In this document: positions 1 to 6,100 of the stretch, in pieces
Layout of the letters: each line of letters begins with the position of its first letter
Position numbering within the stretch: the stretch's first letter is position 1
Origin: Bacteroidota bacterium
Lineage (GTDB): Bacteria > Bacteroidota > Bacteroidia > Bacteroidales > Lentimicrobiaceae
Assembly (NCBI GenBank): GCA_023434665.1
Contig: JAEYSM010000081.1
Coordinates: forward strand, 1 to 12,039
Reading direction: 5' to 3'
Length of the DNA: 12,039 bases
The notes under the pieces: model-generated
Database searches by the model: none
What the model saw: only the letters and a program-made list of their open reading frames with translations
Told to the model about the DNA's origin: nothing
Made by a program: the position numbers and the translations under genes

Positions 1-41
1 TTGAACTACGTTAAATGAAAAGAATGAAGAAATTTAACTGC

Positions 42-129
42 ATATAACTGGCTGGTAAATGCCATGCCTAAAAAGAACTTCAAAGCCAATACATCCTGCG
101 GCACGGCAGTTACCAGCCGAATGTTAGGC
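42..129 (+). repeat. attC-like imperfect palindrome upstream of the MFS gene
   Basis: The arms GGCTGGTAAATGCCATGCC (50-68) and GGCACGGCAGTTACCAGCC (100-118) pair at 17 of 19 positions around a 31-nt centre. The right side ends in GTTAGGC (123-129), which fits the GTTRRRY R' box of integron attC sites. The matching left box is less clear: ATATAAC (42-48) and ATTTAAC (32-38) are both near the palindrome, and neither gives the usual spacer. Size (about 90 bp) and layout suit an attC site, but this copy is less convincing than the one at 1350-1485. It could also be a chromosomal palindromic repeat unrelated to integrons. Confidence 0.5.
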
Positions 130-1477
130 AACATTAAAAAAGACACTGCGGAATGACTAATAAAATGGATGAAAAGAAAAAAATATTTGGATTAGAGAAA
201 AATGCTTTTTTCACCGGATTAACAAGTTTTTTCACAGACACATCTACCAAAATGGTATATAGTGTGATGCCACTATTCCTATTGTCGATAGGAGCATCAA
301 AAACAACTATCTCCTTAATTGAAGGGATTGCAGAAAGTACGGCATCATTATTAAAAGCAATTTCGGGGTACTGGAGTGATAAGATTGGTAAAAACAAGCC
401 ATTCATGATTATCGGATATGGTATTACAGCCATTATAACACCTTTATATGCATTAGCAAGAATACCAATTCAGATTTTATTTTTTCGGTTTTTTGAACGC
501 ATAGGAAAAGGTTTAAGAGCGGCACCACGAGATAGCCTTATAAGTGGCTCTATTAAAAAAAATGAAGCTGGTAAAACTTTTGGGTTTCAGAAAGCAATGG
601 ATAATAGTGGGGCTATTGTTGGTCCTTTGATTGCTTTCTTATTGTTATCTATTTTTCCATTAAATTATTCTTACATATTTTTATTAGCAACCATTCCAGC
701 AATTCTTGGTGTATTAACGATTATTATTTTCATAAAAGAAGCAAAGGCAGAAAAAAAAGAAACCACCAATAAGATTTCATTAAAACTTTTACCCAAAAAA
801 TTTTATTTCTTTCTTATTATAATTTTCGTGTTTACTCTTGGTAATTCAGCAGATGCATTATTGCTTGTAAAAACAAGCGAAACAGGTATAGATAAATCAT
901 ACATTCCTTTTGTATATATGATATTTAATACAGTATCTGTTTTGCTGGCCATACCGATTGGAAAATTATCGGATAGAATTGGTCGTGAAAAATTGATTAT
1001 TCTGGGTTTTATAGTATATGCAATTGTTTATTATTTTTTCGGTAGGTTTAATAGTATAAATGTTTTTATTTTCTTGTTTATGCTGTATGGATTTTACAGT
1101 GCATTGACTGATGGTAGCCAGAAAGCAATGATTTCTGATATTGTTAGTAAAGACTTAAAAGGGACGGGATTTGGAATTTATCATGCTGTACTTGGAATTA
1201 CTTTATTACCTGCGAGTTTAATTGCAGGATTATTGTATGATAAGGTTAATTCAAATGCGCCATTTTATTTTGGTTCTATAATGGCATTAATTGCTACTAT
1301 ACTAATGATAATATTTACAGTTTTAGACAAGAAAAAAGAAAAAATTAACGTTGCCTAACACGCGGTCATAAAACATTGGGGTTTTAGTGGTATGCCAAGC
1401 ATATCGCTCGCTGGCAAGATTCTTATCGGTTGATAGGTTCGCAGCTCCGAACTCCCCAACGTTTCATACCGCCAACG
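124..1477 (+). mobile_element. candidate integron-type gene cassette carrying the MFS transporter
   Basis: The segment starts after the G of GTTAGGC (123-129) and ends at the G of the GTTAGCA box (1477-1483), the positions where integron integrase is known to exchange cassettes. It holds one ORF in the usual orientation, attC-like element last. GTTAGGCAAC (123-132) is the exact reverse complement of GTTGCCTAAC (1350-1359), as expected when both halves come from the same excised circle. The ORF stop lies inside the second box. No integrase gene or attI site is in the window, so this may be a cassette of a larger array or a cluster of attC sites lacking an integrase. The cassette identity is inferred. 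Confidence 0.5.
153..1358 (+). CDS. MFS transporter, substrate unknown
   Basis: The 401-residue protein is very hydrophobic throughout, with the roughly 12 membrane segments and length usual for the major facilitator superfamily. It carries the cytoplasmic loop 2-3 signature GYWSDKIGKNK (residues 72-82) and its second-half echo GKLSDRIGREK (270-280), plus ERIGKGLRAAPRDSL (115-129), typical of one MFS subgroup. It should sit in the inner membrane as a proton-coupled exporter. The substrate cannot be read from the sequence; metal-related export is suggested only by the neighbours. The ATG at 153 is chosen; an in-frame ATG at 165 is an alternative. No promoter is evident just upstream, and the stop codon lies within the GCCTAAC box of the downstream attC-like element. 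This looks like a cassette gene acquired separately from the metal operon. Confidence 0.85.
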   Translation: MTNKMDEKKKIFGLEKNAFFTGLTSFFTDTSTKMVYSVMPLFLLSIGASKTTISLIEGIAESTASLLKAISGYWSDKIGKNKPFMIIGYGITAIITPLYALARIPIQILFFRFFERIGKGLRAAPRDSLISGSIKKNEAGKTFGFQKAMDNSGAIVGPLIAFLLLSIFPLNYSYIFLLATIPAILGVLTIIIFIKEAKAEKKETTNKISLKLLPKKFYFFLIIIFVFTLGNSADALLLVKTSETGIDKSYIPFVYMIFNTVSVLLAIPIGKLSDRIGREKLIILGFIVYAIVYYFFGRFNSINVFIFLFMLYGFYSALTDGSQKAMISDIVSKDLKGTGFGIYHAVLGITLLPASLIAGLLYDKVNSNAPFYFGSIMALIATILMIIFTVLDKKKEKINVA

Positions 1478-1485
1478 TTAGCAAC
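1350..1485 (+). repeat. attC-like palindromic element downstream of the MFS gene
   Basis: The element runs from the box GCCTAAC (1353-1359) to the box GTTAGCA (1477-1483), 131 bp box to box, near the upper end of known attC lengths. Inner arms GCGGTCATAAAACATTGGGG (1362-1381) and CCCCAACGTTTCATACCGC (1454-1472) pair over most of their length. Aligning the arms leaves C1367 unpaired, a G on the bottom strand, like the extrahelical bases that steer integron integrase on the folded bottom strand. The right box departs from the GTTRRRY consensus at the sixth and seventh positions. The stop codon of the MFS gene (1356-1358) lies inside the left box. Confidence 0.6.
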
Positions 1486-1685
1486 AAGGCGAAAAAAGAG
1501 ACGCACAATTATGACAGACAGTGCAAACTTGGAGGAATTTATTTTGTTTTTTTCTCCCCCCACAAAAAGAAAAAAGGAAACCCCAACCCACATTGCAGCA
1601 CATTTCCAAGCCCCCACAAGCCAACGCCCAAACCAAAGGCTTGTAAAAGAGCTGCAATTTTGCCTGCGCACCGGTGCTTAATTGT
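1484..1685. other. non-coding A+C-rich spacer with a nested inverted repeat
   Basis: Between the attC-like element and the Fur-family gene I see no credible protein. The stretch 1561-1637 is about 83% A+C on the top strand with only 8 G in 77 bases, unlike the genes on either side. Inside it is a nested inverted repeat: ATTGCAGC (1592-1599) with GCTGCAAT (1651-1658), and ACAAGCC (1616-1622) with GGCTTGT (1638-1644). It may be a degraded or ORF-less cassette, a small RNA locus, or a recurrent Bacteroidota intergenic repeat. The sequence alone does not decide. Confidence 0.45.
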
Positions 1686-1693
1686 TACATTTG
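1659..1693 (+). promoter_or_regulatory. candidate promoter of the Fur-family gene
   Basis: TACATTTG at 1686-1693 matches the Bacteroidota -7 element TAnnTTTG. A TTTG at 1659-1662 could be the -33 element, though the 23-nt gap is slightly long. Transcription would start near 1700, leaving a leader of about 30 nt before the ATG at 1730. This is pattern-based only. Confidence 0.4.
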
Positions 1694-1729
1694 AGCTTTG
1701 AACTAACCGAGATTAATGAAATTAGTGTA

Positions 1730-2143
1730 ATGAAAAACGAAATAGATAAAAAACTTACAGATAAAAACATTAAACCAACTGCCATGCGTGAGTTGGTTTT
1801 ACAAGTATTAAATGAACAAAATTCAGCTATAAGTTTACCTGAGCTTGAAAAGAAATTTAATAAAGTTGACAAAGTAACATTATATAGAACCCTAAAAACT
1901 TTTGAAAAAAACAAACTAATTCATAGTATTGACGACGGGAGTGGAACGGTAAAATATGCACTTTGTCAGGACACTTGCGAATGTCTGCCCGAAGACCTGC
2001 ATGTTCATTTTCTTTGCACGAAATGCAATCAAACGTTTTGTTTAAATGATTTCCCAGTTCCTTCAATTAATCTTCCGAATAGTTTCTCTCTTGAAAGTGT
2101 TAATATGGTAGTAAAAGGAGTATGCTCAAACTGTAAATCTTAA
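1730..2143 (+). CDS. Fur-family metal-responsive transcriptional repressor
   Basis: The 137-residue protein has the family's usual size and order. Residues 1-78 form a winged-helix DNA-binding domain with the recognition region VDKVTLYRTLKTFEKNKLI (46-64). A metal-binding dimerisation domain follows, with HVHFLCTKC (91-99), C104 and a C-terminal CSNC (132-135). The two CxxC pairs fit a structural zinc site; H91 and H93 are typical sensory ligands. Extra cysteines C79, C83 and C85 lie just before this block. The ATG at 1730 is preferred over a TTG at 1682, which would add 16 residues overlapping the promoter-like TACATTTG. The gene directly precedes the efflux genes, and a perfect inverted repeat lies 3 nt past its stop, so control of that operon is likely. 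Family is certain; whether it senses Zn, Fe or peroxide is not readable, although context favours zinc or a similar divalent metal. Confidence 0.9.
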   Translation: MKNEIDKKLTDKNIKPTAMRELVLQVLNEQNSAISLPELEKKFNKVDKVTLYRTLKTFEKNKLIHSIDDGSGTVKYALCQDTCECLPEDLHVHFLCTKCNQTFCLNDFPVPSINLPNSFSLESVNMVVKGVCSNCKS

Positions 2144-2145
2144 CT

Positions 2146-2162
2146 TTGCAACTGGGTTGCAC
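2146..2162. promoter_or_regulatory. candidate Fur-family operator, TGCAAC-TGG-GTTGCA
   Basis: TGCAAC (2147-2152) and GTTGCA (2156-2161) form a perfect 6-bp inverted repeat with a 3-bp centre. The 15-bp dyad fits the size of the dyad sites bound by Fur-family dimers. It starts 3 nt after the Fur-family stop codon and ends 12 nt before the promoter-like TATATTTG, so a bound dimer would cover the -33 region. Assignment to the adjacent regulator is inferred. Confidence 0.5.
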
Positions 2163-2173
2163 AAACTTTATCG

Positions 2174-2181
2174 TATATTTG
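2174..2181 (+). promoter_or_regulatory. candidate -7 promoter element of the metal efflux operon
   Basis: TATATTTG matches the Bacteroidota -7 element TAnnTTTG exactly. TTG at 2157-2159 lies rather close to act as the -33 element, and TTTG at 2145-2148 lies somewhat far, so the upstream half is uncertain. Transcription would start near 2188, about 17 nt before the ATG at 2205. The element sits inside a second inverted repeat, AACTTTAT (2164-2171) with ATAAAGTT (2192-2199). Confidence 0.5.
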
Positions 2182-2204
2182 TCGTTGTAATATAAAGTTA
2201 AAAG

Positions 2205-2600
2205 ATGTTTGAAGGGAAAAATAGTAGAATAGTTTTAATGTTGTTGGCAGGGCTGATAATATTACTTCATGCTACAATCCCTCACCACCACCACTTCGAC
2301 TCCGTCGAAGCCCACCCCGAAAATTTAGAATGCGAAACTACCAATTCGGACAAACACAATGAAAACCCGGATACACATTGTCATGCATTTAACCTTATTG
2401 TTTCGGATAGCGGAAGCGATTTAACTATTCATTCCTCCCCAATATCTAAATTCAATCTCGACCTTTTTGGTATTAACACAAATATTGAATTAGTTTCAAA
2501 ACACAATGTGGCAGACTATGCCCATTGTTTCTTATTCTTTCCACATAAACAAATATTCCTTACCAACCATTCGCTGAGAGCACCTCCGGTAACTGTTTAA
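2205..2600 (+). CDS. small His-rich membrane-anchored protein, probable metal binder
   Basis: The 131-residue protein has one N-terminal hydrophobic segment (about 9-26) ending in IPHHHHFD (25-32), then a soluble, probably periplasmic, domain rich in His, Asp, Glu and Asn. Likely ligands include the HHHH run, C43, the THCH cluster (57-60) with C59 between two histidines, and further His residues to the end. No lipobox is seen, so it is probably membrane-anchored or cleaved near residue 26. I recall short Bacteroidota proteins with an IPHHHH motif after a membrane segment, some under the label DUF6769, but could not verify the match. It is the first gene after the operator-promoter region, hence first of the efflux operon. 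A role as periplasmic metal buffer or chaperone is inferred from composition and position. Confidence 0.75.
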   Translation: MFEGKNSRIVLMLLAGLIILLHATIPHHHHFDSVEAHPENLECETTNSDKHNENPDTHCHAFNLIVSDSGSDLTIHSSPISKFNLDLFGINTNIELVSKHNVADYAHCFLFFPHKQIFLTNHSLRAPPVTV

Positions 2601-2671
2601 TTTCTTTTTGATTTTCTTATAAATCCGATAGAGTATTTTATCGGTAGTAGTAATCACTTAATCTTTCTAAA

Positions 2672-3145
2672 ATGAAGAAAAAGAGATTAAGCAAGCAGCA
2701 GCTACTTGAAAAGCAAAAGCTTGACGAAAAAAAATTTAACAGAACAATGCTGATAAGTTTCAGTATCCTTTTTCTAAGCTTAACTTCAATTCTTGTTTTT
2801 TATACCTATCGGTGTGACACAAGGTTTGCCTGGCGTAAAATAGTATGGTATGGCGAAGTAGTACCTAAGAATTGGATTTGCATGAATGCAGATAACCTTC
2901 AAATTCATGAAAGTATTAGCGCAGTTTATGAGGGCAAAACGTATTATTTCTGTAGTCAGGCATGTTTCAATCATCTCGTAAAGCATTCCAGTAAAGTTGC
3001 AATAGCGCCTGATGCATTTTCAGGCGATTCAATTAATAAATCGGCTGCACTTATTGGACTTAAGGAACGAGGAAAGCCGGAACTGGTGTATTTTAAAAAC
3101 GAACAAAATTTTAAAAAATATTATGAAACAAAATCAAGTAAATAA
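2672..3145 (+). CDS. membrane-anchored TRASH/YHS-like Cys metal-binding protein
   Basis: The 157-residue protein begins with a very basic cytoplasmic stretch (1-24), has one membrane segment (about 26-46), then a domain that should face the periplasm. That domain has C70 in NWICMN and an FCSQAC motif (C94, C98), giving C-x23-C-x3-C. TRASH domains, known from metal chaperones and sensors, show C-x19-22-C-x3-C, so this is a close variant; the short YHS fold is the alternative label. C48, just outside the membrane, may also bind metal. The gene lies 71 nt after the His-rich gene and 33 nt before the RND gene on the same strand. It probably receives or delivers metal for the pump (inferred). A weak hairpin (2625-2644) lies upstream; I do not think it ends transcription. 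Confidence 0.75.
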   Translation: MKKKRLSKQQLLEKQKLDEKKFNRTMLISFSILFLSLTSILVFYTYRCDTRFAWRKIVWYGEVVPKNWICMNADNLQIHESISAVYEGKTYYFCSQACFNHLVKHSSKVAIAPDAFSGDSINKSAALIGLKERGKPELVYFKNEQNFKKYYETKSSK

Positions 3146-3178
3146 TTTAAAGTCTCTAACAAATAAAATAAAGATGAA

Positions 3179-6100
3179 ATGATAAACAGTATTATATCTT
3201 TTTCGATAAAGAATAAAGCTCTTATCTGGCTGATGACAATCGGTCTGATTTTAGGAGGAATATATTCTATAAATAAAGTGCCACTCGATGCCTTACCTGA
3301 CATCACAAACAATCAGGTGTTGGTAATTACTTTAGCTCCGAACTTAGGAACTGAAGACATTGAGCAGTTTGTTACCTATCAGGTAGAATTGGCAGTAGCG
3401 AACTTACCTGATGTTACGGAGATACGAAGTGTATCAAGGTTCGGACTGTCGGTTGTGACCATTGTATTTAAAGAGAGTGCAGGAACATATTTGCCTAGGC
3501 AATTGGTAAGTGAAGCCTTAGCCGAGCTAAAGGAAAAAATTCCCCAAGGCTTTGGAGAACCATTTATGTCACCTATCAGTACAGGTTTGGGCGAAATCTA
3601 CCAATATACCCTTGAAGTAGAACCGGGTTACGACACCATTTATGACGATATGGAATTGCGTACTATGCAAGAGTGGATTGTAAAGCGACAAATGGCAATG
3701 TTACCGGGAGTTGTTGAGGTGAATTCTTTTGGAGGTAGAGGAAAACAATATGAAGTAGCTGTGAATCCAGATAAGCTGCGAAGTATGAACATAACTATTT
3801 CTGACATTTTTGATGCATTAGAAGCTAATAACCAAAATACAGGTGGAGCTTACATCGAAAAAAACTTTCAAGCTAACTTTATTCGAGGCGAAGGATTAAT
3901 GCGTTCGCTGGATGACATTAAAAATACTTTGGTTACCAATATCGATGGTCAACCTGTATTTGTTCGTGATGTTGCCGAAGTGAAATATGGCAGTTTTGTA
4001 CGTTATGGTGCATTTACCAAAAACGGAAAAGGAGAAGCCGTTGGTGGTATTGTGATGATGTTAAAAGGGGAAAACTCCAATGATGTTATTAAAGATGTTA
4101 AAGAACGCATAGAATTAATTCAAAAGTCATTACCCGAAGGAGTAACCATAAAGCCGTTTCTCGACCGTAGTAAACTTATCAAGAGTACAACATCCACGGT
4201 TGCTGAAAATCTATCGCTAGGTGCGCTCATTGTAATTTTTGTGCTTGTAATATTCTTGGGCAATTTAAGAGGCGGTTTAATTGTTGCTTCTACCATCCCT
4301 TTAGCTCTACTTTTTGCATTTATTATGATGAATATTTTTGGTGTATGGGCAAACTTAATGAGTTTGGGAGCTATTGATTTTGGAATACTGGTCGATGGTG
4401 CAGTAATTATTGTGGAAGCTATGATTTTTTATCTGCACAGTAAAAACTATATTGGTACAAAATTGGATAAAACGAAACGAGACGAGTTAGCCAATAAATC
4501 GGCAAGCAAGATGATGAACTCTGCTTTTTTCGGGCAGCTAATCATTCTGATTGTTTTTATTCCTGTTCTGGCTCTTCAAGGTGTCGAAGGCAAAATGTTT
4601 ATACCTATGGCTATGACATTTGGTTTTGCAGTTTTAGGTGTGTTAGTGCTGTGTTTAACCTATATCCCAATGATGGCTGCTTCATTTCTACAACCACCAA
4701 AAAACGAAAAACAAAGTTGGGGAGATAGAGCTATTGGTAAAATGGAGCGTGTTTATGAACCAATCATAACCTGGGCACTTAAACGTAGCCGTTGGGTTAT
4801 TAGTGGAGCTGTTATATTATTGATTTTTGGCGGATTTTTATTCTCTCGTATGGGAGCTGAATTTATTCCGCAACTCGATGAAGGCGATTTTGCTTTTCAG
4901 GCATTTCTTAAACCGGGAACTTCTTTGACTGAAGTAGAAAAAGCATCTACACGGTTAGAACAAATCGTATTGGAAAACTTTCCTGACGAAATTGAAAGTA
5001 TCCAAAGCCGTATTGGTGTTGCCGATTTACCTACCGACCCAATGCCTATTGACATAGCCGATATTTTTGTAATTCTAAATCCACAAGACCAATGGACAAA
5101 AGCGGAAACAAAAGAGGAATTAATTGATAAAGTGCGGGAAAAGGTAAGTGTGTTGCCCGGTATCAATTTTGAGTTTACCCAACCAATAGAAATGCGCTTT
5201 AACGAACTTCTAACAGGAATTCGAGAAGATGTTGCGGTAAAACTATATGGCGATGATTTGGATATATTGGCAAATAAAGCGGAAGAAATATCCAAACTTA
5301 TTGCCGGTATAGACGGAATTGCAGGAATAAAAGCCGAGGCAACCCGTGGTTTACCGCAAATAACCGTGCGTTATAACCGCAATAAAATGGGGCGATATGG
5401 TCTGAAAATTAAAGAATTGAATACGCTTATCGAAACTGCTTTTAGCGGAGGTGTTGCAGGCACAATTTACGAAGGTGAAAAAATGTACGATTTAGTGGTG
5501 CGTTTAGATGAAGAACATCGCACAAATATTGACGATATACGAAATTTATTTGTGAGTTTACCCGATGGCAACCAAGTGCCTATTAAGGAAGTGGCTGAAA
5601 TAAATTATCAGCCCGGTCCAATGCAAATAAGCCGTGACAATACCAACAGAAGAACTTATGTGGGAATTAATGTTGAAGGCAGGGATATAAAATCACTGGT
5701 TGAAGAAATTCAAACTACATTAGATGAAAAACTGGAATTGCCTTCCGGTTATTATATTCGATACGGTGGTGCATTTGAAAATCTCGAAAGGGCATCTCAA
5801 CGTTTATCCTTTGTGGTTCCGCTTGCTTTGGCGTTAATTTTTATGCTGGTATTTTTTGCAGTTAAATCGTTCAAGCAAACTCTTATGATATACGTTGCTG
5901 TTCCCTTTGCAGCTGTGGGTGGAATTTTATCGTTATATCTACGTGATATGCCTTTTAGTATCTCTGCAGGAGTAGGTTTTATCGTTTTGTTTGGTGTTGC
6001 AGTGTTAAATGGATTGGTGCTTATTTCTGGTTTTAATGAACTTAAAGCCGAAGGCAACCTTAATATTAACGACATTATTAAAAAAGGTTCATTAAGACGT

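Noticed and set aside
1387..1701. Open frames on both strands over the attC-like element and A+C-rich spacer (1387-1701, 1423-1671, 1430-1681)
   Set aside because: They overlap each other and the palindromes, have biased low-complexity translations and no recognisable domain or start context.
1682..1729. TTG start that would extend the Fur-family protein by 16 residues
   Set aside because: The added residues do not fit the family, and the region holds the promoter-like TACATTTG; ATG at 1730 gives the normal length.
2625..2644. Hairpin CCGATA/TATCGG between the His-rich and TRASH-like genes
   Set aside because: A 6-bp stem with an 8-nt loop and no T-run is too weak to call a terminator; read-through is more likely.
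3174..3182. Two-codon frame ATG AAA TGA overlapping the RND start codon
   Set aside because: It could couple translation, but such a pattern arises easily in A-rich leaders and nothing else supports it.
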